From assembly GCF_000801955.1 (NCBI RefSeq), contig NZ_JSZO01000002.1, positions 372,001 through 436,000 of the forward strand: a stretch of 64,000 nt of DNA, written 5' to 3'. This document shows positions 43,662 to 53,232 of the stretch, in pieces (position 1 is the stretch's first letter; the number at the start of each line of letters is the position of its first letter). The notes beneath the pieces were generated by a model. That model had not been told where the DNA came from. It searched no databases and saw nothing but the letters and a program-made list of their open reading frames with translations. Source of the DNA: Ralstonia sp. A12. GTDB lineage: Bacteria > Pseudomonadota > Gammaproteobacteria > Burkholderiales > Burkholderiaceae. Position numbers and translations under genes: made by a program.

Positions 43662-45500
43662 ATGCCAACGACAGCCGATTCGGTTGCTGTCGCCGACACG
43701 CTCGGTACGGTCGATATGCCGGCGGTGGGCCAAGGCGCGATGACGCGCCAGAACGGGGGAGCACTGGGCTCTCTGGGCCCGCTCGGCCGTCTGTCGCCGC
43801 GTTTGCTCATGATGATCGGCGGGGCCGCGCTCGTGGCCGTGATTGCTGCCGCCATGCTGTGGAGCCGCGCCCCTGACTACCGCGTGCTGTTCAGCAACGT
43901 CAGCGACAGCGACGGCGGCGCCATCATTGCCGCCCTGCAGCAGATGAACGTGCCGTACCGTTTTGCCAACGGCGGCACCGCCATCATGGTGCCCGAGGCC
44001 AACGTGCACGAGACACGCCTGAAGCTGGCGTCGCAAGGGCTGCCCAAGGGCGGCCTGGCTGGCTTTGAGCTGATGGAAAACCAGAAATTCGGCACCAGCC
44101 AGTTTGCCGAGCAGGTCAACTACCAGCGCGCCCTGGAAGGCGAACTGGCCCGCACCATCCAGGCCATGCAAGAGGTGCAGTCCGCCCGCGTGCACCTGGC
44201 ACTGTCCAAGCCGTCCGTCTTCGTGCGCGAGCAGGCCAAACCCAGCGCCTCGGTGCTGCTGACGCTGTATCCGGGCCGCATGCTCGACCGCTCGCAGGTG
44301 CAGGCCATCGGCCACCTGGTGTCGAGCAGCGTGCCGAACCTGCCGCTGGCCAACGTGACGGTGGTCGACCAGTCCGGCCGCCTGCTGTCGACCGCGTTTC
44401 AGGACAACGCCTCGGGCCTGGACCCGACGCAACTGAACTACGTGCGCGAGATCGAGCAGGGCTACATCAAGCGCATTGAAGCCATCCTCGGCCCGGTGGT
44501 GGGCGACGACAACGTGCGTGCCCAGGTGACGGCCGACGTCGATCTGGACAACACCGAGCAGATGGCCGAGACGTACCGTCCGAACCAGGACCCGGCCAAC
44601 GCCGCCGTGCGCAGCACGCATACGGCGGAAGCGACGCAGAACAAGGCCGACGCCCAGGGCGGCGTGCCGGGCGCGCTGTCCAACCAGCCGCCGACCGCGC
44701 CGCGCATGCTGCCGACCGCACCAGCGCCGGCCTCGGCTTCGCAACCGGCTGCCAATGGCCCGAACGGTCAGCCGCAACAACCGGCTGCTGCAGCCAACAC
44801 GAGCGGCACCGCGTCCAGCGGCAACTCGTCGAGCACCCGCGACACCACAACCAACTACGAAGTCGACAAGACCGTGCGCCGCACCCGCGCTGCAGTGGGC
44901 ACCGTGCGCCGCCTGTCGGTGGCCGTGGTGGTCAACTACCGCGCCGACGGCAAGACCTGGAAGCCGCTGTCCGACGCCGACATGACCAAGCTCAACGCGC
45001 TGGTCAAGGATGCCGTGGGCTTTGACGCCAAGCGTGGCGACTCCGTGAACGTGGTCAACAGCCAGTTCTCGGGCACGCTGCCGGTACCGAAGGACGACCT
45101 GCCGCTGTGGAAGCAGCCGGACATGATCCAGTACGCCATTCAAGGGGCCAAGTACCTGGCGCTGGCAATTGGCTTCCTGATCCTGGTGTTTGCGGTGATC
45201 CGCCCGCTGATCCGCTCGATGGGCAGGAAGGACGAGCTCCAAGCGGCCAACGGCGCCACCTTCGTGGGCCGCGAAGGCGAAGACCCGAACGCCCCGATCA
45301 TCACCGGCGCTGCGGCCTCGGCCGGGCCGGAGCTGGAAGGCCCGTCGTCGGCCACCGGCGTTGAGGGCGAAATGCCCGACAGCCTGCCGCAGCTCAAGAA
45401 CAACGACTTCGAGAAGAAGCTGGAGACGATGCGTCGTGTCGCCCAGCAGAACCCGCGTGCCGTCGCGGCCGTCATCAAGCAATGGGTGAGTAACGAATGA
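43662..45500 (+). CDS. fliF: FliF, MS-ring protein
   Basis: A 612-residue MS-ring protein. Two membrane helices are visible (LLMMIGGAALVAVIAAAMLW near residue 50 and YLALAIGFLILVFAVI near residue 505), with the periplasmic ring-building domains between: YRVLFSNVSDSDGGAIIAAL, YQRALEGELARTIQAMQEV, SARVHLALSKPSVF. A long Ala/Pro/Gln-rich insert (about 330-400) is normal for this group. The C-terminus binds FliG. It overlaps fliG by 4 nt and heads fliFGHIJK. Confidence 0.95.
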   Translation: MPTTADSVAVADTLGTVDMPAVGQGAMTRQNGGALGSLGPLGRLSPRLLMMIGGAALVAVIAAAMLWSRAPDYRVLFSNVSDSDGGAIIAALQQMNVPYRFANGGTAIMVPEANVHETRLKLASQGLPKGGLAGFELMENQKFGTSQFAEQVNYQRALEGELARTIQAMQEVQSARVHLALSKPSVFVREQAKPSASVLLTLYPGRMLDRSQVQAIGHLVSSSVPNLPLANVTVVDQSGRLLSTAFQDNASGLDPTQLNYVREIEQGYIKRIEAILGPVVGDDNVRAQVTADVDLDNTEQMAETYRPNQDPANAAVRSTHTAEATQNKADAQGGVPGALSNQPPTAPRMLPTAPAPASASQPAANGPNGQPQQPAAAANTSGTASSGNSSSTRDTTTNYEVDKTVRRTRAAVGTVRRLSVAVVVNYRADGKTWKPLSDADMTKLNALVKDAVGFDAKRGDSVNVVNSQFSGTLPVPKDDLPLWKQPDMIQYAIQGAKYLALAIGFLILVFAVIRPLIRSMGRKDELQAANGATFVGREGEDPNAPIITGAAASAGPELEGPSSATGVEGEMPDSLPQLKNNDFEKKLETMRRVAQQNPRAVAAVIKQWVSNE

Positions 45501-46489
45501 GCGCCGAAGGACTCCAACGCAGCGCCATCCTCATGATGTCGCTGGGCGAAAGCGAAGCCGCCGAAGTGCTCAAGCACCTGGGCCCGCGTGAAGTGCAGAA
45601 GCTGGGTGCCACCATGGCGGCGCTCAAGAACGTCTCGCGCGAGCGCGTGCTCGACGCGTTCGACGCCTTCTTCGTGGAAGCCGAAGACCTGCCGCTGGAC
45701 GTGGACTCCAACGAGTACATCCGCACCGTCTTCCGCAAGGCACTGGGCGACGACCGCGCCGCGAACATCATCGACAGGATCCTCTCGGGCGGCGACACCA
45801 GCGGCATTGAAGGCCTCAAGTGGATGGATGCATCGTCGGTGGCGGAACTGATCCGCAACGAGCACCCGCAGATCATCGCCACCATCCTCGTGCACCTGGA
45901 CCGCGACCAGGCGTCGGAAATCCTGACCTACTTCACCGAGCGCCTGCGCAACGACACCATCTTGCGCATTGCCACGCTCGACGGCATTCAGCCTAGCGCC
46001 CTGCGCGAGCTGAACGACGTGCTGACCAAGCTGCTGCAGGGTAACGACCATCGCAAGAAGAACGCGATGGGCGGCGTGCTCACGGCGGCCGAAATTCTCA
46101 ACCTGGTGCCGAGCGCCGTGGAGTCCGCCGTCATTGAAGGCGTGCGTTCGCGCGATCCGGAACTGGCCGACGCCATCGTCGAGAAGATGTTCGTCTTCGA
46201 CAACCTGATCGACCTGGATGGCCGCGCGCTGCAGACGCTGCTGCGCGAAGTCAGCCAGGAAGTGCTGGTGGTGGCGCTCAAGGGTGCCAAGCAGGAGTTC
46301 CGCGACAAGGTGTTTGCCAATATGTCGCAGCGTGCCGGCACGATGCTCAAGGAAGAGCTGGAAGTGCTGGGCCCGGTCAAGGTGTCGGAAGTCGAAGCGC
46401 AGCAGAAGGAAATCCTGATGATCGCGCGCCGTCTGGCCGACGAGGGCGAGATCAGCATCGGCCGCAAGGCAGAGGACGCATATGTCTGA
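45497..46489 (+). CDS. fliG: FliG, rotor switch protein
   Basis: A 330-residue switch protein with the three FliG domains. The EHPQ motif is seen as IRNEHPQIIATILVHLD (residues about 120-135), and the C-terminal torque helix has LDGRALQTLLREV. Charged residues that face the stator are retained in that region. It links FliF to FliM. AGGAC-like ribosome site absent; coupling to fliF by ATGA overlap is likely. Confidence 0.95.
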   Translation: MSAEGLQRSAILMMSLGESEAAEVLKHLGPREVQKLGATMAALKNVSRERVLDAFDAFFVEAEDLPLDVDSNEYIRTVFRKALGDDRAANIIDRILSGGDTSGIEGLKWMDASSVAELIRNEHPQIIATILVHLDRDQASEILTYFTERLRNDTILRIATLDGIQPSALRELNDVLTKLLQGNDHRKKNAMGGVLTAAEILNLVPSAVESAVIEGVRSRDPELADAIVEKMFVFDNLIDLDGRALQTLLREVSQEVLVVALKGAKQEFRDKVFANMSQRAGTMLKEELEVLGPVKVSEVEAQQKEILMIARRLADEGEISIGRKAEDAYV

Positions 46490-46530
46490 TCGCGCGCGCC
46501 TGCCTCACGTGTTGATGATGGAGCGCTGAG

Positions 46531-47274
46531 ATGCCGCGCCCGCCGATCATTCCGCGCGATACGCTGGTCGAGTACCAGCCGTGGGAACCGACCGACTTCG
46601 AGCGCCAGGCCGAGCAGGCGGCTGCCGAAGCTGCGCCGCCACCCCCGCCGCCGGAAGCCGAGCCTGCAGAGCCCCCGATTTCCGAAGAGGAATGGCAGGC
46701 GATGCTGGATGCCGAACTGGCCACCGCCCGCGACGAAGGCCGTCGCGATGGCTTTGCCCAAGGCTTCCAGGATGGTTTCGAGCAAGGTCGTCGCCAGGGC
46801 GAGGAAGATTCCAAGCAGATTGCCGCGCTCATGCAATCGGTGCGTGAAGCGATCGATCAACTGAACGGCAACGTTGCTGACGAGCTGGTGGATCTGGCGC
46901 TGCAGCTTGCGCAGCAGTTCCTGCGCGGCGCGCTGCATGCGCAGCCCGAGCGCGTGCTGCCGCTCATTCGCGAAGTCCTAGGCGATGCACCCACCGCACC
47001 GGCGCCCGCCATGCTGCGCGTGCATGCCGAGGATGCGGAGCTGATCCGCCAGATGCTGGGCGCCGAGCTGGCCGCCGCCGGCTGGACCATCATCGTTGAC
47101 GCCGCCATCGAACGCGGCGGTTGCCGTGTACAAACCCGCTTTGGCGAGACCGATGCCACGCTGCAAACCCGCTGGGCAGAACTGACCCGCGCGCTGGGCC
47201 GCGATACCGCATGGATCGCCAGCGAGCGCTCGGAGGCCGAACGCGTGGCCGGAGGGGCACTCCATGTCGCCTGA
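46531..47274 (+). CDS. fliH: FliH, export ATPase regulator
   Basis: A 247-residue protein. The N-terminal [19 protein letters not shown] is the conserved FliH entry motif (Trp residues that contact FlhA/FliN), followed by a Pro/Ala/Glu stretch, a Gly-x-x-x-Gly repeat segment ([19 protein letters not shown]), and the C-terminal V1/FoF1-like stator domain. It holds FliI at the gate. It overlaps fliI by 11 nt. Confidence 0.92.
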   Translation: MPRPPIIPRDTLVEYQPWEPTDFERQAEQAAAEAAPPPPPPEAEPAEPPISEEEWQAMLDAELATARDEGRRDGFAQGFQDGFEQGRRQGEEDSKQIAALMQSVREAIDQLNGNVADELVDLALQLAQQFLRGALHAQPERVLPLIREVLGDAPTAPAPAMLRVHAEDAELIRQMLGAELAAAGWTIIVDAAIERGGCRVQTRFGETDATLQTRWAELTRALGRDTAWIASERSEAERVAGGALHVA

Positions 47275-48703
47275 GACCGTGCACTCCACCGCGCAGGCAG
47301 CCGCCAACAATCCCAACGTGCGCATGTGGCAAGCGCATCTGCGCCAGACCGCGCAGCGTGCTCGCCTGGCCCGCCCGGTGGTGACGTGCGGCAAGCTCAC
47401 GCGCGTGGCCGGTCTGGTCATGGAAGCGGTTGGCCTGAAGCTGCCGGTGGGCAGCGCCTGCCGCGTGGAACTGCCGCACGGCCGTCACGTGCTGGCCGAG
47501 GTGGTGGGCTTTGCCGAAGAGCGTGCCTTCCTGATGCCGCAGACGGATTTGGTGGGCGTGGTGCCCGGTGCGCGCGTGTTCCCGCTGGAGCCGCAACGCC
47601 TGCCGGCAGATGCAGCCGACCCGACCATCTCGCACAGCAAGTTCCTACCCGTGGGCCCGCGCCTGCTGGGCCGCGTGGTGGATGCGAACGGCGAGCCGCT
47701 GGATGGCAAGGGGCCGCTTGGCACGCATGACGAACTCGCCTGGGGCACGCTGGCCCCGGCACCGCTGAACCCGCTCAAGCGCAAGCCGATCGAGAACGTG
47801 CTCGACGTGGGCGTGCGTGCCATCAACGGCCTGCTGACGGTTGGCCAAGGCCAGCGCCTGGGCCTGTTCGCCGGCTCCGGCGTTGGTAAGAGTGTGCTGC
47901 TGGGCATGATGGCCCGCTACACGCAGGCCGACGTGGTGGTGGTGGGCCTGATCGGCGAGCGTGGCCGCGAAGTGAAGGAATTCATTGACGAAATCCTCGG
48001 TGAGGAAGGGCTCGCACGCTCGGCCGTGGTGGCCGCGCCGGCCGACAACTCGCCGCTCATGCGCCTGCAGGGCGCCGCTTACGCACACACCATTGCCGAG
48101 TACTTCCGTGACCGCGGCTGCAATGTGCTGCTGATCGTCGATTCGCTCACGCGTTACGCGATGGCCCAGCGCGAGATCGCCCTGGCGATCGGCGAACCGC
48201 CGGCCACCAAGGGCTATCCGCCCTCGGCGTTTGCCAAGCTGCCGGCGCTGGTGGAGCGTGCCGGCAACGGCATGGTGGATGCCAGCGGCCGTGGTGGTTC
48301 GATCACCGCGTTCTACACCGTGCTGGCCGAAGGCGATGACCAGCAGGACCCGATTGCCGATGCCGCGCGCGCCATTCTGGATGGCCACTTCGTGCTCTCG
48401 CGCAAGCTGGCAGAGCAGGGGCACTACCCGGCCATCGATATCGAACAGTCGATCAGCCGCGTGATGTCGGCCATCGTGCCGCGCGAGCAGCTCGACACCG
48501 CCCGCCGCTTCAAGCAGCTCTATGCCCGCTACCAGCGCAATCGTGACCTGATTGCGGTGGGCGCCTATGCACGCGGCAGCGACCCGATGACCGACCAGGC
48601 CATCGCCCGCTATCCCGACATGGAAGCGTTCCTGCAGCAGGGCATGTTTGAGAACGAGAGCCGCGAGCACACGTTGGACAAGATGAACGCAGTGCTTGCT
48701 TGA
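47264..48703 (+). CDS. fliI: FliI, flagellar export ATPase
   Basis: A 479-residue F1-beta-like ATPase. Walker A is [15 protein letters not shown] (near residue 204), Walker B is [15 protein letters not shown], and the type III ATPase signature [20 protein letters not shown] is present. [17 protein letters not shown] holds the catalytic Glu region. It unfolds and delivers substrates with FliH and FliJ. Length is slightly above the usual 440-460 because of the N-terminus. Confidence 0.96.
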   Translation: MSPETVHSTAQAAANNPNVRMWQAHLRQTAQRARLARPVVTCGKLTRVAGLVMEAVGLKLPVGSACRVELPHGRHVLAEVVGFAEERAFLMPQTDLVGVVPGARVFPLEPQRLPADAADPTISHSKFLPVGPRLLGRVVDANGEPLDGKGPLGTHDELAWGTLAPAPLNPLKRKPIENVLDVGVRAINGLLTVGQGQRLGLFAGSGVGKSVLLGMMARYTQADVVVVGLIGERGREVKEFIDEILGEEGLARSAVVAAPADNSPLMRLQGAAYAHTIAEYFRDRGCNVLLIVDSLTRYAMAQREIALAIGEPPATKGYPPSAFAKLPALVERAGNGMVDASGRGGSITAFYTVLAEGDDQQDPIADAARAILDGHFVLSRKLAEQGHYPAIDIEQSISRVMSAIVPREQLDTARRFKQLYARYQRNRDLIAVGAYARGSDPMTDQAIARYPDMEAFLQQGMFENESREHTLDKMNAVLA

Positions 48704-48797
48704 CAGTGTGAAGTGTTAAGCGCGGCAAAAGCTTCGGGCTCAAGCCGCACAGTTTGAAACCGATTGGTAGATGGTGTGGAAATCCGGAGGTTCGACC

Positions 48798-49268
48798 ATG
48801 ACCACCATGAGCAAGCCGTTCCGCCTGAGTACGGTGCTGGAACTGGCCCAGAAGGACACCGAAAAAGCCACGCAGGAAGTCGGCCGCCTGATGAACACGC
48901 GCGAGGCCGCCACGCAAAAGCTGGCCCTGCTGTCCGACTACCGCAACAACTATCACCAGCAGATGCTGACCACGGCCAACGCCGAGGGCGGCATCGACAT
49001 CACGCGCCTGCGCAACTACGCCGCGTTCATTGACCGGCTGGGTGCCGCAGTGGACCAGCAGAAGGGCACGATCAACGCGCTGGAAAACCAGCTCGAAGCG
49101 AGCCGCGCCAACTGGCTGGAGAAGCAGCGCCGCGAGCAATCGTTCGACATCCTGCGCCAGCGCCATATTGAAGAGCAGCGTCTGGACCAGGAGCGCCGCG
49201 ACCAGCGCGAGAATGACGAACACGCCGCCAAGGTGATCCGCATGCGTGCGGCCCAAGGTGGCAACTGA
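48798..49268 (+). CDS. fliJ: FliJ, export ATPase stalk protein
   Basis: A 156-residue all-helical coiled-coil protein: FRLSTVLELAQKDTEKATQE, AATQKLALLSDYRNNY, and a C-terminal charged helix rich in Glu, Arg and Gln. It resembles the gamma stalk of F1 and links FliI to FlhA. The ATG at 48798 has GGAGG at a good distance. Canonical place between fliI and fliK. Confidence 0.9.
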   Translation: MTTMSKPFRLSTVLELAQKDTEKATQEVGRLMNTREAATQKLALLSDYRNNYHQQMLTTANAEGGIDITRLRNYAAFIDRLGAAVDQQKGTINALENQLEASRANWLEKQRREQSFDILRQRHIEEQRLDQERRDQRENDEHAAKVIRMRAAQGGN

Positions 49269-49306
49269 ACACGCGTACACGTACGCAGACGGAAGACGGA
49301 GTCAAC

Positions 49307-50920
49307 GTGGGTTTGAGTGCCACCCCCAATACTGCCGCGCAAGATCTGACCGGCATGCTGTCCGCCAGCAACAACGCTGCCGCAGACAAGTCGCAAAGCG
49401 CGTCGTCGTCCAACGGCGACACCTTCGGCAACCTGCTCTCGGATCGCCTGGCCCAGGATGCCGCGCGCCGTCGCGCCGATGCACAGTCTGCTGCTGACGA
49501 CGCGGCCAGCCGCCGTGCAGACGTCGCCCGCAAGGACGCCGCAAACGCCAACGCTGCGCGCAACAACCAGGACATCAAACCCGCTGCCACGGCCCTTGCG
49601 CAGACCGTGCCGGCAACCAGCACGCAGGACGCTGCCAGCACCAAGCCGGCGCAACCTGCCGATGCCAAGGACCTGGATGCGGCTGCGGCGCAGGCTGTCA
49701 TTGATCCGGCTGCCCAATTGGCCGCCCAGATCGAGGCTGCACGCCAGGCCGCTCAGCAGGCAGCTCAACAAGTTGCGCAGCAGACCGCCGGTGCATCGAC
49801 AGCAACGCTGCCGGCCACGCAGTCCGGCACGCAGTCGAATACAACGACCACTGTGGCGCAGAGCACGAGCAACTCGACTACGACCGATGCCGACGCCGCG
49901 ACGCTGGCCGCGCTGAACGCTGCGGCCAATGGTTCGCAAGGTGGTACCGATGCAGCCGCCGATGCGGCAGCATCCACGCCGGCCGCACAGGCCGCGCTGC
50001 AAGCCGCCAAGAGTGCCAAGACCGCAAGCACCGCTGCGAACGGCAACACGCCGACGCAGCCCGCCACGCCGCTGCCCGATGGCAATGCGCTCACCCAGAC
50101 CCTGGCGCGCACGCGTGCCGTGTCTGACAACACGCCGGCTGCCGTACGCCAGCTTGGCAGTGCCTCGTCAGCGCAGAACGCTAACGGCGAGCATGGCCTG
50201 CCGAAGCGCGCGGAATCGAGCACGCAGAGCAACATCTCGCAAACCGCCGCTGCAGCCGTGGCCGATGCCAACAGCCGCGCGAGCAATGGCGGCAATACCG
50301 GTGCACAGACTGATGCACAGGGCAGTGGTACGCAGTTCCAAGGTATCTTCGCGCGCGCCGAAGGCAATGCCATCGCTGCTGCACCGACCTTCGCCGTCGG
50401 CACAGCAGGTGCAGCGGGCAATGTTGCTGGCGCCACGATCACGCCCGCGCAGGTTCATACGCTCCCCACCTTCGGCGATGCCGCCTGGCCGCAAAGCATG
50501 GCCAGTCAGCTTGCCTTCATGCAGGTGCGCCGCCAGTCTTCTGCCGAGCTGCAGCTGAATCCTGCCGAACTGGGCGGCCTGCACGTCAAGCTGGATGTCG
50601 ACAACGGTGCCGTCAATGCCAGCTTTGTTTGCCAGCACCAGGCCGTGGCCGAACTCGTGCAGGATTCCATGCCGCGCTTGCGTGATGCCATGCAGCAAGG
50701 CGGTATGCAGCTTGCGCAAACGACCGTCAGCACGGGCGATTTCAGCCAGCAGCAGGGTGCCTGGCAGGGTGCATCGGCACAAGGCAACGGCTCGGGCAAT
50801 GGTGGCAGCGGCAGCCGCTTTGGGGGCAACGCGCAAGGCCGTGCCGATGCCACCAGCGCCGTGGCCGCTGCACCGCAGCGCGTTTCCAGCCACGACGGCG
50901 CCATCGATACCTTTGCGTGA
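49307..50920 (+). CDS. fliK: FliK, hook-length control protein
   Basis: A 537-residue protein. The long N-terminal region (1-390) is Ala/Thr/Gln/Asp-rich, the flexible ruler. The C-terminal Flg_hook domain is recognisable: QLAFMQVRRQSSAELQLNPA, ELGGLHVKLDVDNGAVNASF, and HQAVAELVQDSMPRLRDAM. A Gly/Ser-rich tail follows. It starts with GTG after GGAG. It switches export from hook to filament substrates via FlhB. Longer than the 405-residue enterobacterial protein. It is the last gene of fliFGHIJK. Confidence 0.93.
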   Translation: MGLSATPNTAAQDLTGMLSASNNAAADKSQSASSSNGDTFGNLLSDRLAQDAARRRADAQSAADDAASRRADVARKDAANANAARNNQDIKPAATALAQTVPATSTQDAASTKPAQPADAKDLDAAAAQAVIDPAAQLAAQIEAARQAAQQAAQQVAQQTAGASTATLPATQSGTQSNTTTTVAQSTSNSTTTDADAATLAALNAAANGSQGGTDAAADAAASTPAAQAALQAAKSAKTASTAANGNTPTQPATPLPDGNALTQTLARTRAVSDNTPAAVRQLGSASSAQNANGEHGLPKRAESSTQSNISQTAAAAVADANSRASNGGNTGAQTDAQGSGTQFQGIFARAEGNAIAAAPTFAVGTAGAAGNVAGATITPAQVHTLPTFGDAAWPQSMASQLAFMQVRRQSSAELQLNPAELGGLHVKLDVDNGAVNASFVCQHQAVAELVQDSMPRLRDAMQQGGMQLAQTTVSTGDFSQQQGAWQGASAQGNGSGNGGSGSRFGGNAQGRADATSAVAAAPQRVSSHDGAIDTFA

Positions 50921-50937
50921 CGGCTGGGGGCAATTCC

Positions 50938-50964
50938 TAAAGTTTTATTAAGACCGGCCGTTAC
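50938..50964 (+). promoter_or_regulatory. Sigma-28 promoter downstream of fliK
   Basis: TAAAGTTT (50938-50945, 8 of 8), an 11-nt spacer, and GCCGTTAC (50957-50964, 6 of 8). It starts 17 nt after the fliK stop codon and points into a 300-nt stretch without a gene, ending at a terminator. Confidence 0.75.
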
Positions 50965-50970
50965 TCCTCA

Positions 50971-51246
50971 CGAGTGCCATATCAATGGCCAGCCGTAAGG
51001 CGACGAAAGTAGAGAAGGACGGGAAATAACAACGCGAATGCCCCAGCAGCGACGGTGGCTTTGCGATGAATAACAAGGGGGTCAAGTCCGACCGGCGAAG
51101 ACGGGATCAAACGGGGATCACTTCGCCACATCCACCTTCGGGTGGATGCCACGGACCGATGCGGCGTGTCCGAGCCGGGGGGCTGGCGCACCGCATGTTT
51201 GCCGTACTTACGGGAGAGCGCACCGCGAGGTGCGCTTTTTGTTTTT
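50971..51246 (+). ncRNA. Candidate FliA-dependent small RNA
   Basis: A stretch of about 275 nt bounded by a sigma-28-type promoter (50938-50964) and an intrinsic terminator (51217-51246), with no convincing gene. It contains strong local structure: a 7-bp stem pairing 51095-51101 with 51122-51128, an 8-bp hairpin with a UUCG loop at 51130-51149, and the terminator hairpin with a GCGA loop. A 14-codon frame (50985-51029, MASRKATKVEKDGK) could be translated, so a dual-function RNA is possible. Expected to be made only when FliA is active. The terminator lies 20 nt from the 3' end of the convergent DedA-rhodanese gene. Function unknown. Confidence 0.55.
51217..51246 (+). terminator. Intrinsic terminator of the candidate small RNA
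   Basis: A perfect 8-bp stem (AGCGCACC with GGTGCGCT), a GCGA tetraloop, and TTTTTGTTTTT. The T run is on the plus strand only, so it serves rightward transcription from the fliK side. Confidence 0.85.
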
Positions 51247-51269
51247 GTGGCGGCCGAAAAGACGCGGGC

Positions 51270-52247
51270 TCAGGCGCGCGCTTCGGCCGCAGTCAGCGTG
51301 TCTGGCGATACCGAGACCACGTGTTCCACGCCATAGCCGCGCTCCACCCACGCATCGATACCGCCGTGCAGCGGCCGCACGCGCTTGAAGCCGCGGCCCA
51401 TCAGCGTGCGTGCCACCACCACCGCAGACGCCTCGTTCGGGCAGGCGCAGTAGATGATGATCTCGCGGTCGGGGCCGTCGATCTCGATGGCGTTGTGCTG
51501 GCTCGACATGTCGTACAGCATCGCACCCGGAATGCGCTGTGGCTGCGACATCCGCGAGCTGTCGCTGCGCACGTCGATGATCACCGGGGCTGAACCTGAT
51601 TCGATCAGCGCGTGCAGCTCGTCAGGCGAGATGCGCACCATCTCCAGCATCTTGCGAAAACGCCAGCGTTGCAGCCAGCGGCCGGCCACGTAGAGCGCCG
51701 CTAGCACGACGATCAGCACGACGGCCTGCGTGCCGAGCTTGTCGAGCAGCCGCAGCGCCTGGTCGATGCTGTCATGCGCCATGCGCCCGAACAGCAGCCA
51801 GATTGCCGCCCAGAGCGCCGAGCCGGCCAGGTTGTACAACACGAACACGCTGAACGGCGTGCGCATCGTGCCCAACAGTGCTGAAGACACGGTCGACAGC
51901 CCCGGCACAAACTTCGAGATCAGCAGCAGCGGCGCACCCCAGCGCTCGAACTGTGTGCGCGTGCGCCGCACGCAGGAATCGGGCGACAGCGAAACGCGGC
52001 ACAGGAGCGCCATCACGTGCCGGCCGTAGCGCTTGCCGGCGAAGTACCACAGGGCATCGCCGATCAGGGCGCCGGTGATCGCGGCCGGCAGCAACTCCAT
52101 GAAGTGCAGCGGGCCGATCGTGGTGAGTGCTCCCCCCACCAACAGCGTTGGCACGGCGGGCAGCGGCGCGCCGGCCTGCGTGAGCAGCACGTTCAGGAAC
52201 ACGGCAAATGCACCGTATTCGGCAAGGAGGGGGAACAGGTCGTGCAT
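51270..52247 (-). CDS. DedA-family membrane protein fused to a rhodanese domain
   Basis: A 325-residue protein. Residues 1-200 are a DedA/SNARE-associated family membrane domain (ALIGDALWYFAGKRYGRHVM, RWGAPLLLISKFVPGLSTV, SSALLGTMRTPFSVFVLYNL). Residues about 215-315 are a rhodanese: LIESGSAPVIIDVRSDSSRM, then the Cys-containing loop IIIYCACPNEASA. The active Cys is kept but the loop is short, so sulfur transfer is uncertain. DedA proteins act in lipid scrambling, envelope integrity and proton-linked processes. The ATG at 52247 has no good ribosome site. Gene converges with the small RNA. Confidence 0.85.
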   Translation of the reverse strand: MHDLFPLLAEYGAFAVFLNVLLTQAGAPLPAVPTLLVGGALTTIGPLHFMELLPAAITGALIGDALWYFAGKRYGRHVMALLCRVSLSPDSCVRRTRTQFERWGAPLLLISKFVPGLSTVSSALLGTMRTPFSVFVLYNLAGSALWAAIWLLFGRMAHDSIDQALRLLDKLGTQAVVLIVVLAALYVAGRWLQRWRFRKMLEMVRISPDELHALIESGSAPVIIDVRSDSSRMSQPQRIPGAMLYDMSSQHNAIEIDGPDREIIIYCACPNEASAVVVARTLMGRGFKRVRPLHGGIDAWVERGYGVEHVVSVSPDTLTAAEARA

Positions 52248-52402
52248 AGGAGGAAAACGGGAGGCGCGGCGTAGCAAATGCGTTTGCCAAGTTACCGCAT
52301 TCCGGCGTCGTCCGATAGGCATACCTGTATGGACTGTTAGGCGACGTGTCCGCCACGTGAAATTGGCATGACAATGATGCTTTCGCGCACGCATTTGTCG
52401 CC

Positions 52403-52951
52403 ATGTCCTCTGCATTGCCCACGAACGCTTCTGCCGTTGTCTCCGGCGCTGACGCCGTCAGCATCCGCCCAGCCACGCCGGCTGACTTACCGGTCATCGT
52501 CACCATCTATACGCAGCACGTGCTGTTCGGCTCGGCCAGCTTCGAGATCGACCCGCCCGACCTGACAGAGATGACGCGCCGCTTCCAGGCGCTGCAGGAC
52601 GTTGGCATGCCCTATATCGTTGCCGAGGCCGCTGGAAAACTGCTCGGCTATGCCTACGCTGGCCCGCACCGCGCGCGGCCCGCGTATCGCAATACGGTGG
52701 AAGACTCGATCTACCTGGATGCGGCTGCGCAAGGGCGGGGCGTTGGTACGTTGCTGCTGCAGGCGCTCATTGCGCAATGCCAGGCACGCGGGTTCAAGCA
52801 GATGGTGGCCGTGGTGGGCGGTGGGTATGAGAACCCGGGGTCTGCCAAGCTGCACGCGCGCTGCGGGTTCCGCGAGGTGGGCGTGCTGGAGAAGGTGGGC
52901 TACAAGTTCGGGCGCTGGCTGGATTGCTTGCTCATGCAGCGCGCGTTGTAA
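52403..52951 (+). CDS. GNAT acetyltransferase, phosphinothricin acetyltransferase-like
   Basis: A 182-residue GNAT enzyme of the PAT/Bar-like group: SIRPATPADLPVIVTIYTQH, SFEIDPPDLTEMTRRFQALQ, YAYAGPHRARPAYRNTVEDS, the acetyl-CoA loop AAAQGRGVGTLLLQALI, and NPGSAKLHARCGFREVGVLE. Related enzymes N-acetylate methionine sulfoximine, phosphinothricin or simple amino acids. It stands alone, rightward, before the phage-derived locus, and may mark the chromosomal edge of that locus. Confidence 0.87.
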   Translation: MSSALPTNASAVVSGADAVSIRPATPADLPVIVTIYTQHVLFGSASFEIDPPDLTEMTRRFQALQDVGMPYIVAEAAGKLLGYAYAGPHRARPAYRNTVEDSIYLDAAAQGRGVGTLLLQALIAQCQARGFKQMVAVVGGGYENPGSAKLHARCGFREVGVLEKVGYKFGRWLDCLLMQRAL

Positions 52952-53078
52952 GGCGGGTTGGGCGGCGCGCTGCGTGGCGCGGCAGTCAAGCCCCATGCGT
53001 TGCGGGTCGTGCGAAGAATGCGGATCAGTGCTTCGTTCATTCAGTTCAGAAACGTGTGTTGTGTGTGAGTCAGGGCGC

Positions 53079-53219
53079 TCAGCCGCTCGTACGCAGGACG
53101 ACGGCCAGATACATCACTGCCCCGGCCAGTGAGCCCACGCCGATCACGAGCAGCCAATCGACGAGGGCGGCGTGTTCATCCACCCATTGCGGTAGGTCTC
53201 GCCTCATGCCGTGCTTCAT
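53079..53219 (-). CDS. Small single-pass membrane protein (46 aa)
   Basis: A 46-residue protein. A charged start (MKHGMRRDLPQWVDEHAALV) is followed by one membrane helix (DWLLVIGVGSLAGAVMYLAVV). GGAG precedes the ATG at 53219. It is the third gene of a leftward three-gene set and follows the 35-residue protein by 13 nt. I do not recognise it. Its membrane helix and phage-controlled promoter would fit a holin-like or spanin-like role, but nothing shows this. Confidence 0.55.
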   Translation of the reverse strand: MKHGMRRDLPQWVDEHAALVDWLLVIGVGSLAGAVMYLAVVLRTSG

Positions 53220-53232
53220 GGGGATCTCCGTG

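Noticed and set aside
51066-51593. 175-codon rightward frame starting inside the candidate small RNA
   Set aside because: It runs through the intrinsic terminator and then antisense to the rhodanese domain; the translation has no protein features.
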